NCBI RefSeq assembly: GCF_000004075.3
Contig: NC_026660.2
Coordinates: 27,283,498 to 27,347,497, forward strand
DNA: 64,000 nucleotides
Source: Cucumis sativus
Lineage: Eukaryota; Streptophyta; Magnoliopsida; Cucurbitales; Cucurbitaceae
Reading direction: 5' to 3'
Under the pieces are notes generated by a model. That model did no database searches. It saw only the letters and a list, made by a program, of their open reading frames with translations, and had not been told where the DNA came from. Position numbers and translations under genes: made by a program. Below are positions 12,806 to 25,460 of this stretch, piece by piece; the stretch's first letter is position 1; each line of letters begins with the position of its first letter.

Positions 12806-14420
12806 GTAGTGCCATGCAGTGCTCGATTTTCTTCGTTAGAAATGTGGGGTTGGATGGAAAGTCTGTAATTTAATTGTTCGAATTATGCTTATTTTGGCCC
12901 ACGCAACAAGGAGTTGAAAAGGTGTGCTATTGCTTGTATTTTCATACCTATAGCATCTCTGGTCTTTTCTAGTTTGTTTACAAGAAGTTACAAATTTATT
13001 ATCAACAAATTTTTGTTTTCTTATCTAGAAGGTGATTTTTGAGCGATTATCTCCTCTCTACTGGACGGCCCAAAGTGAATAAAATTTCTCTGTCGTTTTT
13101 TACCTCTTCAAACCAATTTTAAAATTGAGCCTTGAATATAAAATCTTGTGTAGAAGATGTTATAAATTATCTCCTAATACTTGGTTTTTTGGAAGATTCA
13201 TCAATAGAAATCATACCACACTATTTCCAATCAATTTACTAACTAGACTTAACTTTCATCAATGATTTAGTATGTTAATTTAGGTACTGTTTTTAAACCG
13301 ATGATTTTGCAATACTTATATGAACTTACTGTGATTAAGCCAATTACTCGGAGTTACATACAAAAAACCAAAATTCCTGAAGTAATTGCACGATGGAGAG
13401 ACAAGGGAGTCGTTTTGGACCATGAATATCTTATTACTTTTCTTACTATAATTACTATTTCTTACCATTTTTACTTGTTTTTTACATTATTATATCGTTT
13501 TTAAGATACTACTTTTGTTATAATAATTACTATTTCTTATAATTTTTACTTTTTTTTACCTTATATCGTTTTTAAAATTATTTGCTACAATGTTTACCAT
13601 TATTTTTTAAACATTATTTTTTACTCTTAAACTAATATAATCTAAGTCCATGCATTTGCCATTCATAAATCAACCCTTAAACCTAACAAGGCCAAGAATT
13701 TAGGGGGAAACACATTAGGGGAAATACATTAAATTAAAATTAATCCTTAGATCTTCTCAGGTTTGCCTAAATTTTAATAGGTCCCTAAATTTAGTAGCAT
13801 TTTTTCTTTGTATGTTCAACCACTCTAAAGTTTATACCATACATTGATATAAATGAAGGAGTTAACATACATCTGAAAATATTTATTGGACAAAAACTAA
13901 AAAAATTTAAATGCTAAAATGGCAATTTGGCAGATATGATTAGGTATATTTTGAAATAGAATAAATATTAAATTACTATTCTAGTCTACACTTTCATCAT
14001 TTTTTAAATTATTACGTTTGAATATATTCAGAAAATATATTTTTCTTGCCTAAAAGTTAAGTTTGAGTGATTTAATATAAGATTTATTAAAGACTAAAAT
14101 ACATAAAACTAAATTTAAAACTTTATTAAATATATAGGAACTAAAATTTGATGATTGAAAGCAAAAGAATGAGGCAAAATTACGAATACGAAAAAGAATC
14201 ACTATATCGCTCTCTCGTTGGTCTCTATTATTTTTTTACTTACAAATCACTATTGTTGATCAGTCTCGTATTTATTCTGTGCGGATGGCGGTGTTGGAGA
14301 ATATGACACGAAGGAAGAGAAAAAGAAGTAAAAGGAGAAAGACGTGGGAAGGAGAAGAGGGGAAAAAAAAGCAATACCCAACTTCAGATGGACATTTCAC
14401 ATTTTAAAAAAGAAATGAGT
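12806..14420. other. Intergenic region with NMD3 3' UTR
   Basis: The first 150-300 bases are probably NMD3 3' UTR. The rest is AT-rich. A 67-codon open frame at 13301-13504 has no recognisable domain and sits in T-rich repeats of tactatttcttac type. Nothing else can be supported. Confidence 0.6.
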
Positions 14421-14423
14421 TGG

Positions 14424-14433
14424 TATATAAATA
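14424..14433 (+). promoter_or_regulatory. TATA box of the DUF620 gene
   Basis: TATATAAATA lies 190 bp upstream of the ATG at 14623, which predicts a leader of about 160 nt. The position and sequence match a canonical plant TATA box. Confidence 0.6.
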
Positions 14434-14622
14434 GACAGGGAGGAGGAAGGATGTATTTGAATGACATAACATAATAAACCAAAGAGCAATGGCATGGCTA
14501 TAACCCACAAGAGAACTACAAGCAAGGAGAGCCTTTGAGATTTATCCATCAATTTCCATTTTCCATTTATTCCCCACATTTCCCCCTTCTTCTCTTTCCT
14601 TGGATCGCAATACCCAACAATC

Positions 14623-16047
14623 ATGAGACGTCTTTGTCCCAACATCGACCGAGACGACGGCCTCGAAACCATTCTCGAGGTCCCAATCCCTGAAGAAATG
14701 TTCACCAGTATGGGCAGCAACGTCACTCTCCGTTGGCAAAACATGTCCACTTGGATGAAAGCTCAAACCTCCGACAAATGGTCTTCTCCCATCATCGCTA
14801 ATCGCTTCAACGAGCTTCGGTTTCTCCTCTACCTCGTCGGATCTCCTCTCATCCCTCTTCAAGTCCAGTTAGGGCACTCTGTTCATCGCCCCGTCAGAGA
14901 TTGTTCCATTGTAAGATTTCCCCCCCTCACGATTGTTTATTCCCTTGATTTTGATTGATTCGATATTGGACCATGATTGTTGCATTGAATTATATGTATA
15001 TGTAGGAGGCTTCGACTGCGAAGTATATTGTGCAACAGTATATAGCCGCGACGGGAGGGCCGGCGGCGTTGAATTCGGTGCAGAGTATGTGTGTGACGGG
15101 GCAAGTTAAGATTAAGGCGTCGGATTTTCATTTGTCGGATGAGAGTATTGAGGTGAAGAAGAGTACGGAAGAGATCGGAGGGTTTGTGCTTTGGCAGAAG
15201 AATCCGGATCTATGGTGTTTGGAGCTTGTGGTTTCTGGTTGTAAGGTTATTTGTGGTTCTAATGGGAAGCTTTCATGGCGACATTCTTCTAATAATCAGC
15301 AATCTCCCATCTCCACTGGCCCTCCTAGACCTTTACGCCGATTCCTTCAGGTTTCATCCATTATTTTTTATTTTTCATTTTATCAAATTCTCTCACACAA
15401 AATTTTATTACACGACCGTTAAAAATACAACAGAATTCAGATAAGAGTAAAGCTTCAAATTTGTCAAACACTTATTAAATGCAAAACTGCTAGACATTTT
15501 TTTCCGATTGTGGTTGGACGTTAATGAGAATAATTTGGGGTTGGGGCAGGGTTTAGACCCAAGAGCAACAGCCAACCTATTCATAGACGCAATGTGCATC
15601 GGCGAGAAGCTAATCAACGACGAAGACTGCTTCATTCTAAAGCTGGAAACAAGCCCCGCAATTCGTGAAGCACAGAGCGGCCCTAATTACGAGATAATCC
15701 ACCACACAATTTGGGGTTATTTTAGCCAACGCTCCGGTCTTCTCATTCAATTCGAAGACTCTCGGCTCCTACGGATGCGAACCAAAAGCGACGAAGATGT
15801 CTTCTGGGAGACCAGCACCGAGTCCGTTATGGAAACCTACCGTTACGTTGACGGCGTTAACATAGCTCACAGTGGTAAGACCAACGTCACAGTTTTCAGA
15901 TACGGCGAACATTCTGCTAATCACAAGAGGGAGATGGAGGAGACTTGGAAGATTGAAGAAGTTGATTTTAATATATGGGGTTTGACCATGGAGAGCTTTC
16001 TTCCACCTCCTGGCGCCGCCGTCTTGCAATTGCATGACGCTTCTTAA
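14623..16047 (+). CDS. DUF620 family protein
   Basis: Three exons, 14623-14910, 15006-15350 and 15550-16047, all joined in phase 0 at GT-AG introns (gtaagattt...atgtag and gtttcat...ggggcag). The product is 376 aa. It starts MRRLCPNIDRDDGLETILEV and contains the plant-specific DUF620 core: QQYIAATGGPAALNSVQSMC, GGFVLWQKNPDLWCLELVVS, GSNGKLSWRH, GLDPRATANLFIDA, and a C-terminal SGKTNVTVFRYGEH...WKIEEVDFNIWGL block. The family is land-plant specific and often labelled 'lipase (DUF620)', but I see no lipase catalytic motif, so the biochemical role is unknown. There is no signal peptide or membrane segment, and a soluble protein is likely. Confidence 0.9.
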
Positions 16048-16881
16048 TCGCTTCTCATGGTTTCGGTTTCTTTTCTCTGTTCTGCATGTATATACACACA
16101 GTTTATAATTTGTCCATTTTGATATTTGATATTTGAGGAAATTTTTTAAAAAAAGTTATAGTTAATGCCATTTTTTGGGGATAATATTAATTCCCCTCTA
16201 TTGCTTTTTAAAAACTTAGATTGAGAGAAACAAAAAAAAAAAAGTTAGATAAGTTTATATGTATGTGAAGGAATATATATATGAATTCAGCCTCTAAGTT
16301 TAGAAGGTATAAATCATTCATAATTATGTTTGTTTAAATTGTAATTTTAATGGGTACAATTACTATTAGCTAAATTGATATCATTCACATCGTACAATGT
16401 AAACTATACCAATGATTTAACGGTATTCACCTTAAATATAATTTTAATTACTTTCGGCCAATTATTGGCTTCATTGGCAACTGTAGTGCTTACCTTTATA
16501 GTTTTGACTTATAGACTTTTGACTATTAAGGACATTTTTCAGTTAAGTAATTTAAAGGCTAAACTTCTACTTCAACTATAATTATATAGATAAACTTGTG
16601 CTCTTACTAAAAAATTCTAAATTTGCCATACGTCACAATATAATTGGGTTTCGAGTTCTTAAGAACATCCTTTTATCCAATAAAAATAAACAAAAAAATG
16701 CAAAGGAACACCTCACTAGTCCAAAGGGTTTGTTGATGTGGAACATTTTCTACTTAAAGGAGTCATGGTCTATCCAACTAGTGATAATTGAGATTAAATA
16801 TCTAATTCATAATGTACGGGAACACTCATGTCTCACCACTATTTCAAACTATGTATCAATTTAATTACTACACAAGTATTC

Positions 16882-16928
<47 letters not shown>

Positions 16929-17520
16929 ACTTACAATAAAAATTCATGTATGAACATATATAATTTTGAAACTTCAAACATACGTTTTATAGTAAAGAAC
17001 TTTCTTCTTTTAACGTCTACTAAACAACGAAATATAAAGATCAAATATCTTATTAACTGTTAAAACAAAAAAGTGATTTGAATCAAAATGACGTAACTTT
17101 ACATTGGTGGTCTAAACAAGTATAAACCATATATTCCATGATATTATTAAAACTTTAAAACATAAAACATAAAACATTGGAACAAATATTCGAGTTAATT
17201 GGAAAATATGAATAGTTTTTGAAAGAAAATGAGAAAAAAGAAAGTTGTTTAGAAACAAATTAGGGTAGATGAGTGGTCTTTATTTCTTACTTCTTTTTTA
17301 TATATATAATTATATTTTTATTTTAGTATTTACATTCTCAAATATTACTTTTTCTGGTGAAATTTATTGATAGGTTCTAAAATATTATATTCTTAATTTT
17401 ACTTTCCAAAGAACCCTTCGACGTAATTTTATTACAATTTTGTGATATTAATTAAATGTAAATGAAATAATGAATTACACGTGGCGACCCACAATATAAT
17501 ATTTTGATAGATCAAGAAGA
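16048..17520. other. Intergenic region with (TA)n microsatellite
   Basis: DUF620 3' UTR followed by AT-rich spacer. A (TA) microsatellite spans 16885-16925. Short open frames here are composed of A/T-rich codons and look spurious. The leader of the next gene begins around 17500 with CT-rich sequence. Confidence 0.6.
16885..16925. repeat. (TA)n microsatellite, about 41 bp
   Basis: An uninterrupted run of TA repeats, likely polymorphic between accessions. Confidence 0.9.
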
Positions 17521-17730
17521 ACCCTCTCTGTTTCTATCTGAAGTGAGAGAAGAAACTCTCTTCTCCGTCCAAATCTGGTTCTACCTTCTACCTTCGATTC
17601 TGTGAGAAAAAAAGCGAGGCCAAAAATTCCTCAATTCTTTATACAATCGATTTCTAGGGCTCTGATTTGAGTATTTTGATTTTGACTTTTGCTTCTTTCC
17701 CTTTTTGCTTCTTTATTGTCGTTGATCGAT

Positions 17731-20558
17731 ATGAAGGACGACGATGTCCTTCCAACGACGATAGCGAGTGCCGGGAAGAAAGAGAGCTCGGTTTCGAGTT
17801 TATTCGGCAAAGGACGCTACAAGTTCTGGGCATTGGCTGCCATTTTGTTGCTTGCATTTTGGTCTATGTTCACCGGTACCGTCTCTCTTCGGTGGTCAGC
17901 CGGTAATCTCAACGGCCTATCAGATGATATCGATTTTAGCATCCATGACGATCTCGATGTGCTTGTTAGTCTATTTCTCTCTCTTTATTTGTATCTATTC
18001 TTGATTTCTCAGTCAGATCTTGATCGAATTTTACATGTCGATTTTATGGTTTTCTTCTGAATGGTTGGTTTCGAAATTTAGGAGATGGAGGAAAGGGAGA
18101 AGATAGTGAAGCACATGTGGGATGTTTATACAAATAATCGCCGGATCAGGTTACCGCGTTTCTGGCAAGAGGCATTCGAGGCTGCGTATGAGGACCTGAC
18201 TAGTGAAGTGCCTGGTGATAGAGAGGCTGCAATTTCTGAGATCGCTCGAATGTCCGTGCACTCTGTTGTTCTTGATACGCCCTCGGACCAATCCACGGTT
18301 AGTTATTTTCTCTCTGATGCTTACGTTTTAATACCCCCTGATCATACTTATGTTCTTAGCATATGAAATGGGGTATGTATCTAGGGCATTCTATAGAATA
18401 TAATTGCAAAACAGGAACAGTTGTTGGTTTAGGGGTTTTTATTTCTTCCGTTTCCAAGTATGAGTGTTGGGATTATTTTAATCATTAGGTGGGAAGTTAC
18501 GTTAAAACTAAATGCTAATGGTTTGGCCTCCCTCTTCCCAGTCCCCACATCTTACTTTGATGGCCGTTATATTCTTCACAATTCATCTGAGATTGTACTT
18601 TTTTGAGATAACTGAGATTACATGGGACCAGATGTTGGTTTTTAGCAATCCTTCCCTTATCGTATGTAGGTGGGGGTTGAGTTTCGGTTACAATTGCAGA
18701 TTTGTAGTTGAACTTATATGAAGCTAGGAAATGATACAAGTAATGTTTAACATGATACCCAATGTTAATATTGCTTGGGGGAATATTCTTGAAGGTGACA
18801 TGCAAGCAAGGTGCTAGGAGGGAGATGGATTCCTAGTACTTCCTATGTGTTTTGTAGTTTCCATTGTACTTTCACTTTTTTGAACTGTAGCACATTAATC
18901 TTTAGAAAAGTGAACCAGTGACTATTAAGTTCACCCCTGTGTTTCCATTTGATGAATAGGATCCTAAACTTGGCTCTTGATGTTGTTGCCTGTTCAAAAA
19001 GTTGGCAATTTTGAAAACACTTCAATCGGTTTAGATATTTTCCCATAAGTCAATAGTAAAACTGAGTTTTCTTTTACCATCTTTATTGCAAGTTCCCAAA
19101 GGGAAAAAATTGGTGTTCTTTGCCAATCGCTTGGTATATTGTAGCTTATGACTTCATGAGATGTACTAGGGAGGAATCACTGACATGTCTGTTTTGCAAC
19201 TGGTTTTTACCTGCTTGCCACTCCGCCTCCCTCCCTAACCAAGTGTGGATGGCCATTCAGTTTTCATTCTCGTTTAGCTGCCTGATAAAGATTTATAGCT
19301 GTCTCAAATGGAAAACTGTAGTTTGTTATTAAACGATCACTAGCTTATAAAGATAGGGAGGTTTATTATCCTCCATACCATCCTGCAGCCTAAAAAGGAA
19401 TTAAGTTTTTAGTCTTTTTCTGCCAACATAGAATTATGTTTTAGCGATGCAATATGGAGATTTGTAAAAGTTGAGGTTATTTTGTGCTTGCTCTGCTACC
19501 TGATTTAGAATTATCAGAGCTGACATTTTATTATCGTTATCACTAGAGCTGCCTGGTAAAGAATTTTATTGGTCTAGGACTTTCAAATAGGAAGCTAATG
19601 CTTTTTAAGAACTGCGAGCTTTTTTTGTCCTCTATGAAAGTTTGGAGCCTAAATGTGAAGTGCTTTTAGAGGTTTGATCTAAAAGTTTAGGTTAACTAGT
19701 ACTCGAGCAGTCTTATCCAAAAAAACCAGTACTCGAACAGATTGTTTTTTTGAAACTTGATTATTTATTTTGGAACCAAAAACAGGTTTTGCAAGTCCAT
19801 TATATTTTAATGGAAAACTACATCTATTCGAAACACAAAACAGGCATTGACTGGATTTTTTGTTCTCGGAAGTCAAAACTATACTATTAAGCTCACTCTA
19901 AAATGGTTCTCAAGAATCTCCAATGTCTTATTGATGCCTGGGCATTGGTTTGTTAATGATCGATGGAGAGAATTTGATGTGTTCAACCCCCTGGTTGAAT
20001 AGGCTGCAAAAACCAACAAAGCAATCCTACTTCTGATAAAATTTTCCAGGAGTGTTGGAAAATTATAAATTCTTGGTGACAGAATTTACTACAGTTGGAT
20101 GTAGAACGTGTCTACATTATTAGTATATTTGATCTTTAACTGATAAGCTTAATCCTATCCTCTAATTCATTATAGAAACTATTGCTATAGCCAAGTTACC
20201 ACATACCCCATATTTCCACATATTCTTACACATGCAAAGGTGATAATTAGTTGCGATCGACTAGGATGCACCCCCCACTATTCCTTTTGTGCCAATGAGT
20301 CTTTTGTCTCATTTCTTTCCGTTAATTTTTGTCTACATTTTGTTTTAGCATTATCAAAAGACCTAAAAGAAACCTGTCCTCTGAGGAGGTGCTGAATCTG
20401 TACTACTTGGAAAAATTTTCAATTTTCCTTTCTCGTCTAACCTATATGCTCTGTACGTTTCTTATATTTATTATCAGGCTGCACGAGAGTTCACAAAGAG
20501 GCAGAAAATAGCAGATAAAAGCAGGCAGGCAGCTACGAAAACTTGGAGTAAGCTGTGA
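17731..20558 (+). CDS. Small single-pass membrane protein, DUF1195-type
   Basis: Three exons, 17731-17964, 18082-18297 and 20478-20558, all phase 0. The acceptors are tttag, and ttatcag before the last exon. The product is 176 aa. The N-terminus (MKDDDVLPTTIASAGKKESS) is followed by a hydrophobic segment at residues about 31-52 (WALAAILLLAFWSMFTGT), then a charged region with MEEREKIVKHMWDVYTNN and LPRFWQEAFEAAYEDL, and a basic C-terminus coded by the short last exon (REFTKRQKIADKSRQ...). I recognise this as the plant DUF1195 family, sometimes labelled 'sugar transporter, putative' in databases, but one membrane segment cannot make a transporter. Function is unknown. Intron 2 is 2.18 kb and isolates a terminal exon of only 26 codons, so that join depends on splice signals. 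Confidence 0.75.
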
Positions 20559-21967
20559 CATGGATGATCCAAGGTTCGGGGCCTCTCTATTCTGCCTTTT
20601 CTGCCATTAGATTGCTGTCTGAAGTTTGTAGGAGGCAGTGATTGGCAAATCTATATTCTTTAAAATTTTGATATTTTTTCCCCTTTGCTTTTACACTATT
20701 GCAAGATGGGTCAAACAGCCTTTTTGCCTAGAATGTTAGAATGATATTTGTTAATGTTATTTATAAAGGTTAAAATCAATTTTTGAATGTCTCATATTCG
20801 ACCATTTTTAATTTCTAAAAAGGTAGAAGAGGATCCATAAAATGTACTTTTCCAATCCATGGTTTTGCAATTTTTTTTTTATAGTTTTATTTGCATTTCT
20901 TTGATTATTGCTTTGGATAACTTCAAATATCGATGTTGTCGTCAAAGTATCTATATGAATGTCACATGTGATAGAATTATGAAAAGATTGAAACACGCAG
21001 AGATTGTTTCATGAACATCGCTATTAAAATTAACAAATTTCATTTACTCGTTAAGGTTTTGTTTATGATTCTATTACCATCATCTTGTTACTTCTAATAC
21101 TACCATGGCTTTTCCTACCATTTGCATCCCTGAGGATTATCTATTTACATCTGTTCTATAGGCTGTACATATGTGTCCTGGAGACAAGAAAAAAACTATT
21201 TGATATAGAATTGAATTGTGTATCTAAAATAATATTTAACTTTCAATTAGATAAAAACATATGTACTATTTATTTTTAAACTGAGCTAAAAGGTTATTTG
21301 ACTTGTTGAACAAGGTTTTATAACGCTTGTCTAAAAAAAATGAAAAAGTGATCTTCTTCACATGGCTCTCAACTCTTTAGTTACTTCCATACTTTCTCTA
21401 AATCCCTTTTATCATTTTACTTTTGGCAATGACGATAATGAACAAAGTTGTTTCTTCTTCTTGAACATGTAGAGATCTTTTCATACACCAAACAAATAGA
21501 TCTATCGGAAGCAAGAATGAGAAGGGCAGCCAAAAAGAGAAAAAAAAAAACAGACCATTTGAGAATATAGTTTTGTGATGCTTGCAAGGGTCAAATTTTA
21601 CGGTTTATAGAAAATTGTTCTACTCCTATTTATTGAATGTTACATCATGTTTTAAAAACTAAAACGAAAGCCATATTAATGTACGGTTCATCAAAATTTT
21701 CGTCTATAAATATTAATGCTAAAGTAATAATTAATTCATAAATAATGACACAATTTTCATTTTTTTTACAAAAATTGAGGAGATATTTGTTTATCTAAAA
21801 AGAAAACCCGAAGAAGGTGAAGTGTTCTTTAACCTAAAAACGGGTACAAAAAGTATAAATTGTAGTCCATATTTCTTGTTCAAATTCGATTGAGCTACTG
21901 ATTATCTGATCACTACCAAACAAACGATACTTGAATCCGAAACCCCAGCTGCACTGTAACGACGTCA
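20559..21967. other. Intergenic region
   Basis: 3' UTR of the membrane-protein gene, then AT-rich spacer and the leader of the TFIIB-related gene. No coding or RNA gene was seen. Confidence 0.6.
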
Positions 21968-24727
21968 ATGAAGTGCCCCTACTGCTCGGCGGCACAGGGG
22001 CGGTGCGTCACCTCCAGCACCGGCAAGTCCATCACAGAATGCATTTCCTGCGGCCGCGTTGTCGAAGAGCGACAATTCCAGCCCCATCACCTCTTCCACC
22101 TTCGCGCTCAAGATAATCCCCTTTGTCTCGTCACCTCCGACCTCCCCACCCCTCCCGTCCACCACCAGAACGATCAGGTTTTGGATCCTTTCGAGCCCAC
22201 CGGCTTCATTACAGCCTTCTCCACTTGGTCCTTGGAGCACAATCCACTCTTCTTCCGCTCCTGCTTCTCCTTCTCCGGCCACCTTGCGGAGCTCGAGCGT
22301 ACCCTAGAGTCTACCTCGTCATCCAATTTGCCGTCCTCGTCTACGGTCGTGGTCGATAACCTTAGGGCTTATATGCAGATTATCGATGTAGCTTCTCTTT
22401 TGGGGTTGGATTACTATATTTCCGAGCACGCGTTTAAGTTGTTTAGAGATTGTTGTTCGGCTACTTGTTTAAGGAACCGAAGCGTTGAGGCGCTTGCCAC
22501 TGCTGCCCTTGTCCAGGCTATTAGAGAGGCCCAGGAGCCCCGAACCCTTCAGGTCTTTATTTCACTCTCTATATGTGCATTTCTGGTTGTTGCTTGATTC
22601 TTGGTTTTGTTATTATATGTTTTGAGATACTCGCATTATGTTCAAGTCAATATACACGCTATGACTTTCAATTTCAATCCTTTTGCAATACATCTTTCTG
22701 AATTTCTTTACAAAAGTTCATAACTACCCAACATATTTACTCGCATTTCAGAATTACTATGGCTTGTTCTACATATTGGGTCAATTGTTATCCTTCATTA
22801 TTATTTTGGACTTTGGAGGGCTTAATCTTCTTGGGATAAAATGTAAAATTTTGAACCTCGAATATCTATCTGTACAAGGCCCTTTCTGCACTTTAAATTC
22901 GGAGTGGCGTCTTCTACTAATTGTGTTTTTGAGCTATGTTTTGTCATACCTTACTTTATTACTAATACGACATCTGTGGTGCATACTGTGAGTATAACAG
23001 GAAATCTCCATTGCAGCGAATGTACCGCAAAAAGAGATAGGGAAGTACATCAAGATTTTGGGAGAAGCTTTGCAATTAAGTCAACCCATCAACAGCAATT
23101 CCATATCAGTTCATATGCCAAGGTTCTGCACGCTTCTCCAACTCAATAAATCTGCACAGGTACTTCGTTAAGACACATTGATTGGTACGCATGGACAATT
23201 TTCATGTTGAAAAGATGATTTGTATGGACTGTAGATAGTTGGTTCTGTTCAATATGATCAAAACTTGTATGGCTTCAGAAAATAGAAAAGTACTGTTTCT
23301 GATCGAAGGAAAAATGACGGAAATCAAACTTTTCTGTCGTAGGGTTCTCAAATAGTCAAATGTTCTGCCTAAAAAGCATTATGGTTTTACATTACTTTTA
23401 TGTTCTGCCAGTGATATAAGGTTGATGAGGAATTATAGGATCTTCAATTCTTCATGGGTAAATTTAGACGGCTAGAGGATGTTTGGGAGAAGTACACGAC
23501 AATAAAAATGACAGTACACCCTCCCACCTAACAAAACCAAGAAAGTTCTGAAGTAGCCCTTCATTAAGTTTTAAAAAATTTCGCACCAGTGTGAAGTGTC
23601 TATTGATCCCTTTAAAACCCAGAGCATTTTGCTTCTGAGGTTGTAGTAACTTGCAATGTGCTTTTGATAAATCCCAAGTGGAGTACTTCTCTGTTATCTT
23701 CTTTAGCTTAGAGTGGATTAATCTCTTATCTGCCCCTTGTTTTTCCGTATTCACCGAGAGTGGAACTAGTTATTTCTTATCTTATGATTTAAATTCCCAT
23801 AACGTAATTCTTTTCTATAGGACCTATAGATTCACATTTTCAATAACCGTAGAAATCATGTTTTCTTTTTTAAAAAATAAAATCAAACATGAAAGCGATG
23901 TGTTGAGTTTTCACAATTTATCTTATTTTGAATGTAATATGCCAAAACAGATCAATTTTAAATTGCTCATGTGGTTGTTCTAGTAAAATGCTACTGGACC
24001 ACTGACATTGGTAGTTCTTCTTAACAATGGATATGGTAATAACGATCCTTAACTTTCCCTCCTAAAAATTCCAAGCATGTAGTAAAATGTAACTTATTAT
24101 TTTCCCTCTATCATGTTTGTTAACAACTATGAATTTCAGGAACTGGCAACTCACATAGGGGAAGTTGTCATCAACAAATGCTTCTGCACTCGCAGGAATC
24201 CCATTAGCATCTCAGCTGCTGCAATATACTTAGCTTGCCAATTAGAAGACAAGCGTAAGACGCAAGCAGAAATTTGTAAGGTTACAGGTCTCACTGAAGT
24301 CACCCTCCGGAAAGTTTACAAGGAGCTACTAGAAAATTGGGATGATTTGCTTCCGTCTAATTATACTCCTGCTGTTCCTCCAGAAAGGGCATTTCCCACA
24401 ACTGTAATTGCTTCAGGCCGTTCTGCAGCTCCTAAAATTGATGCATTTGAAGGGGCTTCTTTAGAGAAAGACAAGCCAATAGAGACTAAACCTAATATAT
24501 CCACCGAGATCTCAGAAATGAGTCATCCATCCAGAGTCAAGGAAGATAGTGAGAGTAAATTTGTATCCCATGGGATGTACAACCCTGTAACTAACAAATC
24601 GTCAACTTTCTCTCAACCACACCCTCCTAAAGGGAATTCTGTTGCAGGTTTTGTTGGGAAGAAGAGTCAAACTGCTGATACCCAGGGAATGGATATTGTT
24701 AAGGATCACTCCAACAGCCAACAGTAA
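21968..24727 (+). CDS. PBRP1: Plant-specific TFIIB-related protein pBRP
   Basis: Exons 21968-22552, 23001-23159 and 24140-24727 join in phase 0 to give 443 aa. The N-terminal zinc ribbon uses Cys3, Cys6, Cys25 and Cys28 (MKCPYC...ECISCGRV). It is followed by the pBRP signature HHLFHLRAQDNPLCLVTSDL and then two cyclin-like TFIIB repeats: NRSVEALATAALVQAIREA...EIGKYIKILGEALQL, and ELATHIGEVVINKCF...SISAAAIYLACQ...EVTLRKVYKELLENWDDLLP. pBRP is a plant-only relative of TFIIB/BRF; the Arabidopsis protein is known on the plastid outer envelope and in the nucleus, linked to Pol I-type transcription. The low-complexity tail is shorter than the roughly 500-aa Arabidopsis protein. The last codons before the stop overlap a strong splice donor (CA|GTAAGA at 24724), so the true C-terminus may lie in a further exon. 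Confidence 0.9.
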
Positions 24728-25460
24728 GACCAGAAGGTGGATGAACCTTGATGTATACAGTCCATGACGTAGCTATCGGTTTTCTGTATTGTGTACAACC
24801 TGCAGAGTCCTAACCAGCCGCTTATCAGTTCAAGGGAACGAAATGATGTCGAAATGGAAGAAAATTGATGCTACATATAGGTTCATAGTAGTGTTCTGAT
24901 AGAAGCAACATTTTCTTACTTTTATTTAGGAGAACAACCCTCTGTTTTTTTTAGTACAACAAGGGCAAGAGTTGGAGATTCAACTTCCAAACCTCTACTC
25001 TAATGGAAAGAACCAACCTCTTTTTGAAGCTAATAGACTCGAAGCTCCCATGTATGGCCTCAGAAATTCAGTTATCAAAGAGAATGCTCCTTTACCACGA
25101 GGATTAAGGTACGTATGTATGATTAACAGTAACACGAAACGAAGTTTTGGTTTAAAACCCTTATCCATTACACACGATTGTTCTCCTATTTTACATGTCT
25201 GAACTGCCAACCATCTAGATTTGCCTGTATGTTCGCATCCGAGTTACAACAGAGTAACAATCTGTAGACTCCAAATTTCAGATTATGATTATTTATTCTT
25301 AATTCCCGATATTAAGGAAAACCGTTGGTTCAGATTTTAATCCAATATTTGTGATATTCCTTGGATGGATAAGGTGGAAAGTCTTTACTGAACCACTACT
25401 TCTCACTTTCTCTCTCTCACACACACACGCGCGAGAGAGAGACTAGGGAAGTTGGGGAAG
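24728..25460. other. 3' region of pBRP with a possible additional exon, then the RIQ1-like promoter
   Basis: A good acceptor (ttttttttag) at 24953-24954 precedes an open frame reading QQGQELEIQLPNLYSNGKNQ and onward to about 25202. It might be an extra or alternative 3' exon of pBRP, but its frame does not match the strongest donor. Beyond 25300 lies the promoter of the next gene, including a CCAAT motif, the I-box GATAAG at 25368-25373 and CA/GA repeats near 25421-25441. Confidence 0.4.
25368..25373 (+). promoter_or_regulatory. I-box (GATAAG) upstream of the RIQ1-like gene
   Basis: GATAAG lies 88 bp upstream of the ATG. I-boxes are common in light-regulated promoters of photosynthesis genes, which fits the predicted thylakoid product. 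A single hexamer is weak evidence. Confidence 0.3.

Noticed and set aside
13301-13504. 67-codon open frame between NMD3 and the DUF620 gene
   Set aside because: The first half looks slightly protein-like, but the second half is T-rich repeat and no family was recognised.
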